DNA of 64,000 nucleotides. It comes from Rhabdaerophilum calidifontis (GTDB lineage Bacteria > Pseudomonadota > Alphaproteobacteria > Rhizobiales > Beijerinckiaceae). Every line of letters begins with the position of its first letter. The stretch's first letter is position 1. The position numbers and the translations under genes were made by a program. A model generated the notes under the pieces. The model saw only the letters and a program-made list of their open reading frames with translations. It was not told the origin of the DNA and did no database searches. The stretch covers positions 1 to 64,000 of the forward strand of contig NZ_VTRS01000008.1 of the NCBI RefSeq assembly GCF_008641065.1. Reading direction: 5' to 3'. Shown here piece by piece: positions 35,124-43,619 of the stretch.

Positions 35124-36113
35124 TCATTCGATCTTGATATTGGCCTTGGCCGCGACCTCCTTCCAGCGCGCGGTCTCGGAGGCGATGAAGGCCGCGAATT
35201 CGGCCGAGTTCGAGCCGATCGGCGTCACGCCGACGGCCTTGAGCTTCGCGACCGTCTCGGGCTCGCGCAGGATCGCCTGCACCTCGGTGCTCAGCTTGTC
35301 GGTGATCGCCTTGGGCGTGCCGGCCGGCGCGAAGATCCCGTGCCAGGAGGTTGCAGCGAAGCCGGGATAGAACTCGCTCATCGCCGGCAGATCCTTGGCG
35401 AAGGGCAGGCGCTCGGGCGTGGCGGTGGCGAGCGCGCGCAGCTTGCCTGCCTGTACATGCGGCCAGGCGATGGTGATGTTGTCGAAGGTCATCAGGATCT
35501 TGCCGGAGAGGAGATCCTGCGTGATCTGGCCGCTCGAGCGATAGGGCACATGCACGAGATCGGTGCCCGAGGCCAGCTTGAACAATTCGCCGGCGAGATG
35601 GATCGAGGTCCCGGCCCCGGACGAGGCGAAGGCGTGCTTGCCCGGCTCCTTCTTGAGCAGCGCGACGAGTTCCGGCACCGTCTTGGCGCTGATCTCGGGA
35701 TTGACGAGCAGGATGTTCGGCACCGAGGCGACGAGCGAGAGCGGGATGAAATCCTTCACATGGTCATAGGGAATCGTCTTGTAGACATTCGGGTTGATCG
35801 AATGCGTCGAGACGGTGCCCATGCCGAGCGTGTAGCCGTCCGGCGTCGCCTTCGCGACCGATGAGACGCCGATATTGCCGCCGGCGCCGGCCTTGTTCTC
35901 GACGATGAACGTGCCCTTGAGCCGCTGGCCCAGCCTGTCGGCCAGGATGCGGCCGAGCATGTCGGTCGTGCCGCCGGCCGCGAAGGGCACGACGATCGTC
36001 ACCGTCTTGGCCGGATAATCGGCCTGCGCCCGCGCGCCGGGCGCCGCGAGTGCCAGCGCGGCCAGGCCCAAGAGCCCGAGCCACAAGCGTGTTCCTACCC
36101 TCATGCGCATCAT
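35124..36113 (-). CDS. Tripartite tricarboxylate transporter (Bug) family solute-binding protein
   Basis: A 329-residue periplasmic receptor with a signal peptide (LWLGLLGLAALALAAPGARA). The family opening ADYPAKTVTIVVPFAAGGTTD follows in part, with IVENKAGAGGNIGV and VPYRSSGQITQDLLSGKI as further landmarks. Bug proteins bind carboxylates and related small molecules for TctAB-type permeases or for sensing. Many, as here, stand alone without the TctA/TctB genes. The start at 36113 is chosen for its GGAGGAAGG ribosome site. It diverges from a GntR gene across a palindromic operator, so its likely ligand is the sugar acid degraded by the downstream operon. Confidence 0.9.
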   Translation of the reverse strand: MMRMRVGTRLWLGLLGLAALALAAPGARAQADYPAKTVTIVVPFAAGGTTDMLGRILADRLGQRLKGTFIVENKAGAGGNIGVSSVAKATPDGYTLGMGTVSTHSINPNVYKTIPYDHVKDFIPLSLVASVPNILLVNPEISAKTVPELVALLKKEPGKHAFASSGAGTSIHLAGELFKLASGTDLVHVPYRSSGQITQDLLSGKILMTFDNITIAWPHVQAGKLRALATATPERLPFAKDLPAMSEFYPGFAATSWHGIFAPAGTPKAITDKLSTEVQAILREPETVAKLKAVGVTPIGSNSAEFAAFIASETARWKEVAAKANIKIE

Positions 36114-36183
36114 GCCTTCCTCCATCGCCGGCTGTTTTTGCCTTCATGCGGGCCGGCCCGTCGGGTTTGCTAGCATGCCTCGA

Positions 36184-36214
36184 TGCAATTTGAAATCTGA
36201 AATTTCAGATTGCA
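36184..36214. promoter_or_regulatory. Palindromic operator between Bug receptor and GntR gene
   Basis: AATCTGAAATTTCAGATT at 36194-36211 is a perfect 18-bp palindrome. A wider pair TGCAAT (36184-36189) and ATTGCA (36209-36214) flanks it. It stands out as A+T-rich in a GC-rich region and lies about 75 bp upstream of the chosen GntR start and 71 bp from the receptor start. It is probably the autoregulatory GntR site controlling both directions. Confidence 0.6.
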
Positions 36215-36288
36215 CTTCATCGGGAAACATGCTGATGCTTTCGCAGTCGGATGCCGGTGTGGCGGAACCGGACGGGAGGAGGCGGGCG

Positions 36289-37026
36289 ATGATCGAATTC
36301 GGCCTGGAGGCGCTGCGGGACGCGGAGGCGCGGGTCGCGATCGAGCCGGTCGATCCGAGCCTGCTGCGTTCCCTGCGCGAGCATGTTCATGAGCGGCTGC
36401 GCCGCCTGATCATCGCGGGCCGGTTCGCCGAGGGCGCGCGGTTGCAGGAGCGCGACGTGGCGGCGATGCTGGGCATCAGCGTGACGCCCGTCAAGGATGC
36501 GCTGCGCATGCTGGAGGGCGAGGGCCTCGTACGGATCGAGCCGCGCCGCGGCGTGTTCGTGCTGTTCGGTCCGCGTCGCGCCTATGAGATGGCGCTGGCC
36601 CGCGCGGCGCTCGAGGGGGTGATGGCGGGGATCGCCGCGCGGCGGATCGCGCCCGCCTCCGTTGAGGAGATGGCGGCGCTGGTGGCGGCGATGGAGCACG
36701 CCACCGAGCATGGCGTGCTCGAGGAGATCGTGACGCTGAACCAGTCCTTCCACGGGCTGATCGCGCGGATTTCCCGCTGCGATTACCTGCAGAGCCGGCT
36801 GGAGAGCCAGCAGATGTACGACCATGCGCGCCGGATCGCGCTGCTCGAGCGGTTCGAGGAACGCCGCGCGGGTTTCGACGAGCATCGCGGCATCTACGAG
36901 GCCATCATGGCACGGGATCCGGACGAGGCCGAGCGGCGGATGCGCGCGCATATCCTGCGCTCGGCCCGGCATTTCCTGAACTACGTCTTCGGAACCGGGC
37001 TCTTGGAGAGCGATTATGTCGATTGA
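36289..37026 (+). CDS. GntR-family (FadR subfamily) transcriptional regulator
   Basis: A 245-residue regulator. Winged helix: LREHVHERLRRLIIAGRFAEG, in part, then LQERDVAAMLGISVTPVKDALRML, in part, and EGLVRIEPRRGVFV. The C-terminal FCD ligand-binding domain has RAALEGVMAGIAARR, NQSFHGLIARISR and HRGIYEAIMARDPDEAE, with the histidines that usually bind a metal for carboxylate sensing. The ATG at 36289 has a strong GGGAGGAGG. Longer in-frame starts would place the operator inside the gene. It overlaps the DapA-family gene by 11 bp. It likely represses the operon and the divergent receptor until a sugar-acid ligand is present. Confidence 0.88.
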   Translation: MIEFGLEALRDAEARVAIEPVDPSLLRSLREHVHERLRRLIIAGRFAEGARLQERDVAAMLGISVTPVKDALRMLEGEGLVRIEPRRGVFVLFGPRRAYEMALARAALEGVMAGIAARRIAPASVEEMAALVAAMEHATEHGVLEEIVTLNQSFHGLIARISRCDYLQSRLESQQMYDHARRIALLERFEERRAGFDEHRGIYEAIMARDPDEAERRMRAHILRSARHFLNYVFGTGLLESDYVD

Positions 37027-37912
37027 TAGGGTTCGCGCGGCGCTGCGCGGAATTTCGGGCGTGCATGTCACGCCCTATGCGGAAACGGGCGCGCCGGACT
37101 GGGCGGCGATGGCCGATGTGGTGCGCGGCATCGCCGATGCCGGCATCCACAACATCGTCTCGGCGGGCAATACCGGCGAATTCTACCCGATGGCGCCGGC
37201 GGAGATCGAGCGGAGCCATGCGGTCGCGGCCGAGGCCGCCGCGGGCCGGGCGCTGGTGACGGCCGGGATCGGCCGTTCGCTTGGCGAGGCGATCGCGATG
37301 GGGCGCGCGGCGGCGCGGGCGGGCTGCGACGCGGCCATGGTGCATTACCCGCTCGACCCCTTCGCGGCGCCGCGCGCGCAGGCGGATTACATCCTGGCGA
37401 TCGCCGAGGCGCTGCCGGTTCCGGTCGTCGCCTATATCCGCTCGGACGCGATCGGCGTCGCCGATCTCGTGCGGGTGGCAACGCATGCCAATGTCGCCGG
37501 CGTCAAGTTCGCTGCGACCAACCTGATGCTGCTTGCCGAATGCATCCGCGCCAGCGCCGGATCGACCGCGATCTGGGTCTGCGGGCTGGCCGAGGGCTGG
37601 GCCGCGCCCTTCTACGCGCTCGGCGCGCGCGGCTTCACCTCGGGGCTCGTCAATGTCGCGCCGGCGCGCTCGCTCGCGATCTGGCGAGCGCTGGAAGCGG
37701 GCGATTATGCGGCCGCGCGCAGCCTCGTCGACGCAATCGCCCCGTTCGAGGCAATGCGGACGAAATACGGCAACGGCGCCAATGTCACCGTCGTCAAGGC
37801 GGCGATGGAGCTGATGGGGCGCCGCGTCGGCCCGGTGCGGCTGCCGGGCCTGCCGGCGCTTGATTCGGAGGAGAAGCGGCAGCTTGCGGCGATCCTCGCG
37901 CGCTGGTCCTGA
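37016..37912 (+). CDS. DapA/NanA-family aldolase or dehydratase (2-keto-3-deoxy sugar acid type)
   Basis: A 298-residue TIM-barrel class I lyase. It has GVHVTPYAETGAPDWAAM, the family motif AGNTGEFYPM, VVAYIRSD at the catalytic tyrosine and VAGVKFAATN with the Schiff-base lysine. Enzymes of this family beside IlvD/Edd dehydratases and SMP-30 lactonases act on 2-keto-3-deoxy sugar acids, either splitting them or dehydrating them to a semialdehyde. Dihydrodipicolinate synthase itself is unlikely in this context. The ATG at 37016 has TTGGAGAG upstream and lies inside the end of the GntR gene. Confidence 0.85.
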   Translation: MSIDRVRAALRGISGVHVTPYAETGAPDWAAMADVVRGIADAGIHNIVSAGNTGEFYPMAPAEIERSHAVAAEAAAGRALVTAGIGRSLGEAIAMGRAAARAGCDAAMVHYPLDPFAAPRAQADYILAIAEALPVPVVAYIRSDAIGVADLVRVATHANVAGVKFAATNLMLLAECIRASAGSTAIWVCGLAEGWAAPFYALGARGFTSGLVNVAPARSLAIWRALEAGDYAAARSLVDAIAPFEAMRTKYGNGANVTVVKAAMELMGRRVGPVRLPGLPALDSEEKRQLAAILARWS

Positions 37913-37973
37913 GCAGCCGGCGTCGATCTGGAGAACAGCCCGGAGAACCGGGTGAAGTTGGAGGAGACGAACC

Positions 37974-39074
37974 ATGAAGACGCATGCCCTGAACCGGCGG
38001 ACGCTGCTCCGCAGCACGATGGCCACGCTGGCCGGCACGCTGACGCCGGCGCTCGCCGGCGCGCAGAGCTTTCCCTTCACGCCGCAGCAGCGTTATCCCG
38101 ATCCCTCGGTGCTGATCCTCGACCCGAGCTTCGCGCGCTACCGGATCTATTCGAGCACGGTGGAACAGGTCGCCAGCGGCTTCCGCTGGGCGGAGGGGCC
38201 GGCCTATTTCCCGGAAGGGGGCTACCTGCTGTTCAGCGACATCCCGAACAACCGGATCATGAAATTCGACGAGCGCACCGGGCGGACCAGCGTGTTCCGC
38301 AGCCCCGCGAATTACGCCAATGGCAATACGCGCGACCGGCAGGGGCGGCTCATCACCTGCGAGCATTCGGTGACGCGCCGGGTAGTGCGGACGGAGACGG
38401 ATGGCCGGATCACGGTGCTGGCCGACCGGTTCGAGGGCAAGCGCCTCAACGCGCCGAATGATGTCGTGGTGGCCTCGGACGATGCGATCTGGTTCACGGA
38501 TCCGCTGTTCGGGATCAACGGCGAATGGGAGGGCAAGCGCGAGAAGCCCGAGCAGGCGACGACCAATGTCTACCGGATCGCCCCGGACGGCACGATCGCG
38601 GCGATGATCACCGATCTCTTCAACCCCAACGGGCTCGCCTTCTCCCCGGATGGGAAGAAGCTCTATGTCGTCGAATGGCGCGGCACGCCGAACCGCTCGA
38701 TCTGGGCCTATGATGTCGGGGCGAACGGCGCGCTCTCCAACAAGACCAAGTTCTACGATGCCGCCGATTCCGGCGCGCTCGACGGATTCCGGGTCGATCG
38801 CGACGGCAATCTCTGGGTCGGCTACGGCTCGAACGGCGCGCTCCAGGAAACCCCGGTGGAGCAGGGGATCCGCAAGGTCCACCAGCTCAAGGGCCGGCCC
38901 GAGGATCTCGACGGCGTGCTGGTGCTCAACCCGGCCGGCAAGCCGATCGGCTTCATCCGCCTCCCCGAGCGCTGTGCCAATCTCGAATTCGGCGGCCCCA
39001 AGCGCAACCGGCTCTACATGGCCAGCTCCCATTCCCTTTACGCCCTTTATGTCGAAGCCCACGCCGCCGTGTAG
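37974..39074 (+). CDS. SMP-30/gluconolactonase-family lactonase, exported
   Basis: A 366-residue six-bladed beta-propeller hydrolase of the SMP-30/LRE family. A twin-arginine-like signal (LNRRTLLRSTMATLAG) suggests periplasmic location. The metal-site regions are GFRWAEGPAYFPEGG, LNAPNDVVVASDDAIWFTDP (in part), FNPNGLAFSPDGKKLYVVEW (in part) and DGFRVDRDGNLWVGYG. The glutamate, asparagine and aspartate ligands of the family are in place. It should open a sugar lactone to the free acid. The ATG at 37974 follows TTGGAGGAGACG. Substrate identity is not readable. Confidence 0.88.
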   Translation: MKTHALNRRTLLRSTMATLAGTLTPALAGAQSFPFTPQQRYPDPSVLILDPSFARYRIYSSTVEQVASGFRWAEGPAYFPEGGYLLFSDIPNNRIMKFDERTGRTSVFRSPANYANGNTRDRQGRLITCEHSVTRRVVRTETDGRITVLADRFEGKRLNAPNDVVVASDDAIWFTDPLFGINGEWEGKREKPEQATTNVYRIAPDGTIAAMITDLFNPNGLAFSPDGKKLYVVEWRGTPNRSIWAYDVGANGALSNKTKFYDAADSGALDGFRVDRDGNLWVGYGSNGALQETPVEQGIRKVHQLKGRPEDLDGVLVLNPAGKPIGFIRLPERCANLEFGGPKRNRLYMASSHSLYALYVEAHAAV

Positions 39075-39098
39075 GCACGGATTTCAGGTCATGATCCT

Positions 39099-39122
39099 GA
39101 CCCCGCCGAGGCTGGCGGGGTC
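39099..39122 (+). other. Perfect intercistronic hairpin
   Basis: GACCCCGCC, a six-base loop and GGCGGGGTC form a perfect 9-bp stem between the lactonase and dehydratase genes. No U-run follows, so it is more likely an mRNA-stability or attenuation element than a terminator. Confidence 0.5.
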
Positions 39123-39148
39123 CGGTCCAGAAGCAGAAGAGTCGCGCG

Positions 39149-40882
39149 ATGCCCCGCAAGAAAGCTGAAGACCTGCGCTCCGCCCGCTGGTTCGCACCGG
39201 ATGATTTCCGCTCCTTCGGCCATCGCAGCCGCATGAACCAGCTGGGCTATTCGGCGGCGGATTACATCGGCCGGCCGATCATCGCGGTCATCAACACCTG
39301 GTCCGATCTCCAGACCTGCCACCAGCATTTCAAGACGCGGGTGGAGGATGTGAAGCGAGGTGTTTTCCAGGCCGGGGGCTTTCCGGTCGAATTGCCGGCG
39401 CTTTCGCTCTCGGAGGGCAAGGTCAAGCCGACCACCATGCTCTACCGCAACTTCCTCGCCATGGAGACCGAGGAGCTGATCCGCCAGCATCCGGTCGACG
39501 GCGTGGTGCTGATGGGCGGCTGCGACAAGACCACGCCCGGCCTGCTGCTCGGCGCCACCAGCGCCGGCCTGCCGGCCATTTATGTGCCGGCCGGGCCGAT
39601 GCTGCGCGGCAATTGGCAGGGCAAGACGCTCGGCTCGGGCTCCGACGCCTTCAAATACTGGGACGAACGTCGCGCCGGCGTGATCTCTGACCGCGATTGG
39701 CAGGAGATGGAGGTCGGCATCGCGCGTTCCCCCGGCGTCTGCATGACGATGGGCACCGCCTCGACCATGACCGCGCTCGCCGATACGATCGGCATGACCC
39801 TGCCCGGAACCTCCTCGATTCCGGCGGTTGATTCGAACCATATCCGCATGTGCGCCGATGCCGGCCGGCGCATCGTCGAGATGGTCTGGGAGGATCTGAC
39901 CCCGGCGCGCATCCAGACCGAGGGCGCCTACCGCAATGCCATCGTCGTCGCCATGGCGATGGGCTGTTCGACCAATGCCGTCATCCACCTCATCGCCATG
40001 GCGCGTCGTGCCGGCCATGTGATCGGGCTCGCGGATTTCGACGCGGCGAGCCGCAAGGTGCCGGTCATCGCCAATATCCGCCCCTCGGGCGATCGCTACC
40101 TGATGGAGGATTTCTATTATGCCGGCGGGCTGCTGGGGCTGATGACCCGGCTGCGGCCCTTCCTCGATCTCGACCAGATCAATGTCAGCGGCCTGACCTG
40201 GCGCGCCTGCCTGGACGGCGCGAAGGTCTTCAACGACGACGTCATCCGGCCGCTCGACAACCCGATCTATCGCGAGGGCGCGCTGGCCGTGCTCACCGGC
40301 AATCTCGCGCCGCGCGGCTGCGTGATGAAGCCCTCGGCCGCGGCGGCGAAATTCCTCGTCCATGCCGGCCCGGCGCTCGTCTTCGACGATTACCCGACGC
40401 TCAAGACCAATATCGATCGCGAGGATCTCGACGTCACGGAAGACACGGTGCTGGTGCTGCGCAATGCCGGGCCGCTCGGCGGGCCGGGCATGCCGGAATG
40501 GGGCATGCTGCCGATCCCCAGGAAGCTGGTGAAGCAGGGGGTTCGCGACATGGTCCGCATCTCGGATGCGCGCATGAGCGGCACCTCCTATGGCGCCTGC
40601 ATCCTGCATGTCTCGCCCGAGAGCTTCGCCGGCGGCCCGCTCGCGCTGGTGCGCACCGGGGACATCATCCGCATCGACGTGCCGAGCCGCTCGATCACGC
40701 TCGACGTGCCCGAGGCCGAGCTGGCCGCCCGCCGCGCGGCGCTGCCGGCGCCGCAGCCGCATTACGCGCGCGGGTATGGCTGGATGTTCTCGCGCCATAT
40801 CAAGCAGGCCGACGAGGGCTGCGATTTCGATTTTCTCGAAACCGAATTCGGCGCGCCGGTGGGCGAGCCGGCGATCTTCTGA
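39149..40882 (+). CDS. IlvD/Edd-family sugar-acid dehydratase
   Basis: A 577-residue iron-sulfur dehydratase. Three cysteine regions fit the [2Fe-2S] ligand set of the family: SDLQTCHQHF, MGGCDKTTPG and PGVCMTMGTASTM. Further motifs are LTGNLAPRGCVMKPSA, GGPGMPEWGMLP and ISDARMSGTSYGACILH. The length fits the pentonate/hexonate dehydratase branch (arabonate, xylonate and similar) as well as dihydroxyacid dehydratase. The operon favours sugar-acid dehydration to a 2-keto-3-deoxy acid, the substrate of the DapA-family enzyme upstream. Which acid is used cannot be told. Confidence 0.9.
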   Translation: MPRKKAEDLRSARWFAPDDFRSFGHRSRMNQLGYSAADYIGRPIIAVINTWSDLQTCHQHFKTRVEDVKRGVFQAGGFPVELPALSLSEGKVKPTTMLYRNFLAMETEELIRQHPVDGVVLMGGCDKTTPGLLLGATSAGLPAIYVPAGPMLRGNWQGKTLGSGSDAFKYWDERRAGVISDRDWQEMEVGIARSPGVCMTMGTASTMTALADTIGMTLPGTSSIPAVDSNHIRMCADAGRRIVEMVWEDLTPARIQTEGAYRNAIVVAMAMGCSTNAVIHLIAMARRAGHVIGLADFDAASRKVPVIANIRPSGDRYLMEDFYYAGGLLGLMTRLRPFLDLDQINVSGLTWRACLDGAKVFNDDVIRPLDNPIYREGALAVLTGNLAPRGCVMKPSAAAAKFLVHAGPALVFDDYPTLKTNIDREDLDVTEDTVLVLRNAGPLGGPGMPEWGMLPIPRKLVKQGVRDMVRISDARMSGTSYGACILHVSPESFAGGPLALVRTGDIIRIDVPSRSITLDVPEAELAARRAALPAPQPHYARGYGWMFSRHIKQADEGCDFDFLETEFGAPVGEPAIF

Positions 40883-40890
40883 GCCTTTGT

Positions 40891-40919
40891 CCGCCCCGCC
40901 GTGCTCCCCGGCGGGGCGG
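40891..40919 (+). other. Perfect intercistronic hairpin
   Basis: CCGCCCCGCCG and CGGCGGGGCGG, separated by a seven-base loop, form a perfect 11-bp stem between the dehydratase and RraA-family genes. It lacks a U-tract and is therefore probably a processing or stability element that shapes relative expression. Confidence 0.5.
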
Positions 40920-40942
40920 GCTCCCCATCAGGATGGAACCCC

Positions 40943-41659
40943 ATGCCCCTTGCCGCCGAAACCCGTGAGATCCTGTGCCATGTCTCGACAGCTACGCTCT
41001 GCACGGCGCTGTTCAAGCGCGGCCTCAGGAACCAGTTTATCCAGGATGTCCGCCCGCTCAATCCGCGGTTGCCGAACATGGTCGGCGAGGCCTTCACCCT
41101 GCGCTACATCCCGGCGCGCGAGGATCTCAACCCGCTGAGCGCCTTCCAGGATCGCGCCCATCCGCAGCGCAAGGCAATCGAGGAATGCCCGCCCGGCGCG
41201 GTCTTCGTCATCGACAGCCGCAAGGATCCGCGTGCGGCCTCCGCCGGGTCGATCCTGGTCACGCGGCTGATGATGCGCGGCGCCGCGGGGATCGTCACCG
41301 ATGGCGGCTTCCGCGACAGCCCCGAAATCGCCGAACTCGGCTTCCCAGCCTATCACAACCGCCCTTCGGCGCCGACCAACCTCACCCTCCATCAGGCGCT
41401 CGACATCAATGTGCCGATCGGCTGCGGCGATGTCCCGGTCTTTCCCGGCGATGTCGTGGTGGGGGACCGCGAGGGCGTCGTCGTCCTGCCCGCGCATCTC
41501 GCCGATGAGATCGCTCGGGAAGCGCGGGAGATGACCGTTTTCGAGGATTTCGTCACCGAGAAGGTGCGCGAGGGCCGCTCGATCCTCGGCCTCTACCCGC
41601 CGACGGACGCGCAGGCGAAGGCGGATTTCGAGCTCTGGCGCAAGGCGAAAGGCCGCTGA
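40943..41659 (+). CDS. RraA/HMG-aldolase family protein
   Basis: A 238-residue member of the RraA-like fold that includes 4-hydroxy-4-methyl-2-oxoglutarate aldolases and oxaloacetate decarboxylases. It has ETREILCHVSTATLCTALFK, in part, then GAAGIVTDGGFRDSPEI with the Arg-Asp pair that binds pyruvate-type substrates and a metal. IGCGDVPVFPGDVVVGDREG, in part, follows. The ATG at 40943 (GGAACCCC upstream) is preferred to an earlier in-frame GTG at 40901. As the last gene of the sugar-acid operon it may act as the aldolase that splits the keto-acid product, or as a metal-dependent decarboxylase. A ribonuclease-regulator role is unlikely. Confidence 0.8.
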   Translation: MPLAAETREILCHVSTATLCTALFKRGLRNQFIQDVRPLNPRLPNMVGEAFTLRYIPAREDLNPLSAFQDRAHPQRKAIEECPPGAVFVIDSRKDPRAASAGSILVTRLMMRGAAGIVTDGGFRDSPEIAELGFPAYHNRPSAPTNLTLHQALDINVPIGCGDVPVFPGDVVVGDREGVVVLPAHLADEIAREAREMTVFEDFVTEKVREGRSILGLYPPTDAQAKADFELWRKAKGR

Positions 41660-41716
41660 CGTCCCGGCGGTTCCGCTCTAGGATGGGTGAACCGCGCCGT
41701 TGCGTCAGGAGGTTTC

Positions 41717-42346
41717 ATGGCAGGCGTCACCGTCGTCCGGCATCCGCTCGTCCAGCACAAATTGTCGCTCCTGCGCGACAGGACCCGCTCCACCTCCGGC
41801 TTCCGCCGGCTCGTGCGCGAACTCGCGATGCTGCTCGCCTATGAGGTGACGCGCGAATTGCCGATGACGACCATGCCGGTCGAGACCCCGCTCGAGACGA
41901 TGGATGCCCCGATGATCGAGGGCAAGAAGCTCGTCCTGGCGCCGATCCTGCGCGCGGGGCTCGCGCTCGCGGAAGGGATGCTGGAACTGATCCCCTCGGC
42001 CCGCGTCGCCCATGTCGGGCTCTATCGCGACCACGACACGCTGGAGGCGGTCGAGTATTTCTTCAAGGCGCCGACCGATCTCCAGGACCGGCTGGTCATC
42101 GTCACCGATCCGATGCTGGCGACCGGGAATTCCGCCATCGCCGCGCTGGAACGGCTGAAGGCGCGCGGGGCGCATGACCTGCGCTTCGTCTGCCTGCTCG
42201 CCGCGCCCGAGGGCGTCGCCGCGCTGCGGGAAGCGCATCCGGATGTGCCGATCTTCACCGCCGCGCTCGATCGCGCGCTGAACGACAAGGGCTATATCCT
42301 GCCCGGCCTCGGCGATGCGGGCGACCGGATCTACGGCACGCGGTGA
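41717..42346 (+). CDS. upp: Uracil phosphoribosyltransferase
   Basis: A 209-residue pyrimidine-salvage enzyme that joins uracil and PRPP to give UMP. It has [31 protein letters not shown], the PRPP loop [11 protein letters not shown] and the uracil-binding C-terminus [16 protein letters not shown]. The ATG at 41717 has a clear CAGGAGG. It faces the nucleoside operon tail to tail, with 49 bp between the stops, and salvages the uracil released by its phosphorylase. Confidence 0.96.
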   Translation: MAGVTVVRHPLVQHKLSLLRDRTRSTSGFRRLVRELAMLLAYEVTRELPMTTMPVETPLETMDAPMIEGKKLVLAPILRAGLALAEGMLELIPSARVAHVGLYRDHDTLEAVEYFFKAPTDLQDRLVIVTDPMLATGNSAIAALERLKARGAHDLRFVCLLAAPEGVAALREAHPDVPIFTAALDRALNDKGYILPGLGDAGDRIYGTR

Positions 42347-42395
42347 GCGAAGGCGCGCGGCGCCGGGCACGCCGATGCGGTGGGCGCGCGATAGT

Positions 42396-43619
42396 TCAAG
42401 CTTGAAGGAATGACCGCCCGTCCGGGCCGGGCGGGATTCCGAGATGCACGGCAAGGCTCGCGGCGATATCGGCGAGGCTCTCGCGCACGCCGATGGAGCC
42501 CGGCGCGATACCGGGGCCGAAGGCGAGCACCGGCACCCGCTCGCGGGTATGGTCGGTGCCGCGCCAGGTCGGGTCGTTGCCATGATCGGCGGTGATCACC
42601 GCGAGATCGCCGGGGCGGAGCCGCGCCGCGATCTCCGGCACGCGCCGGTCGAACGCCTCCAGCGCCGCAGCATAGCCCGGAACGTCGCGGCGATGGCCGA
42701 ATTCCACGTCGAAATCGACGAGATTCGCGAAGACGAGCCCGCCTGCCGGCAGTCGGTCGAAGGCCGCCAGCGCCGCGTTAAGGAGGGAATCGTTGCCGGC
42801 CGCCTTGATCTCCTCGCCGGTGGCGCGGTGGGCGAAGATATCGCCGATCTTGCCGATGGTGACGATCGCGCGGCCCTGGGCGTGCAGCCGGTCGAGCAGC
42901 ATGGGCTGCGCAGGCTCGATCGCCCAATCCTTGCGATTGGCCGTGCGCCGGAATTCGCCGCGCCGCGCACCGATGAAGGGGCGGGCGATGACCCGGCCGA
43001 TCCGCAGCGGCAAGGTCAGGGTCCGCATGGTGCGGCAAATCGCGTAGAGCCGTTCGAGCCCGAAATGCTGTTCATGCGCGGCGATCTGGAGCACCGAATC
43101 GGCGCTCGTGTAGAGGATCGGCCGGCCGGTGCGGATATGCGCCTCGCCGAATTCCTCGATGATCGCGGTGCCCGAGGCGTGGCATTCCCCGAGAATGCCG
43201 GGAAGCCCGGTGTCGCGCAGGAAGGCGGCGATCAGCTCCGGCGGGAAGCAGGGCACGGTCTCGGGAAAATAGCCCCAGGCGAAGCGCACGGGAAAGCCGG
43301 CGATCTCCCAATGGCCGGACGGCGTGTCCTTGCCGTTGGAGGTCTCGGTCGCAGCGCCGAAACGGCCGCCCGTGGCGCCGCCTTCGAGGCCGGGCGCGAC
43401 AAGACCCGTCGCCATCGTCACCGCCTGCCCCAGCCCGAGTGCGACGAGATGAGGCAGGCGCAGGGGGCCGTGCCGCAGGCCCGCGCGGTCGCCGCGCCCC
43501 TCCGCGCAGGCGAGCGCGATATGGCCGAGCGTATTCGCGCCGGCATCGCCATAGGCGGCGGCGTCGGGCGCCCCGCCGATCCCCACTGAATCAAGAACGA
43601 TCAGCAATGCGCGCGTCAT
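42396..43619 (-). CDS. deoB: Phosphopentomutase
   Basis: A 407-residue alkaline-phosphatase-superfamily enzyme that interconverts (deoxy)ribose 1- and 5-phosphates. It has the N-terminal [20 protein letters not shown], in part, then [27 protein letters not shown] and [12 protein letters not shown] with TDHTRERVP, the metal ligands and phosphorylation-site set of the family. The ATG at 43617-43619 overlaps the deoA stop (ATGA). The open frame continues further upstream only as a shadow of deoA. It is the last gene of the nucleoside operon. Confidence 0.95.
   Translation of the reverse strand: MTRALLIVLDSVGIGGAPDAAAYGDAGANTLGHIALACAEGRGDRAGLRHGPLRLPHLVALGLGQAVTMATGLVAPGLEGGATGGRFGAATETSNGKDTPSGHWEIAGFPVRFAWGYFPETVPCFPPELIAAFLRDTGLPGILGECHASGTAIIEEFGEAHIRTGRPILYTSADSVLQIAAHEQHFGLERLYAICRTMRTLTLPLRIGRVIARPFIGARRGEFRRTANRKDWAIEPAQPMLLDRLHAQGRAIVTIGKIGDIFAHRATGEEIKAAGNDSLLNAALAAFDRLPAGGLVFANLVDFDVEFGHRRDVPGYAAALEAFDRRVPEIAARLRPGDLAVITADHGNDPTWRGTDHTRERVPVLAFGPGIAPGSIGVRESLADIAASLAVHLGIPPGPDGRSFLQA

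Noticed and set aside
37016-37912. Housekeeping dihydrodipicolinate synthase (dapA)
   Set aside because: The genomic context is a GntR-regulated sugar-acid operon and the motif VVAYIRSD differs from the usual DapA tyrosine region.
42395-42406. TTCAAGCTTGAA palindrome at the upp-deoB junction as operator or terminator
   Set aside because: It is short, spans the deoB stop codon, has no loop or U-tract, and no promoter is expected between convergent genes.
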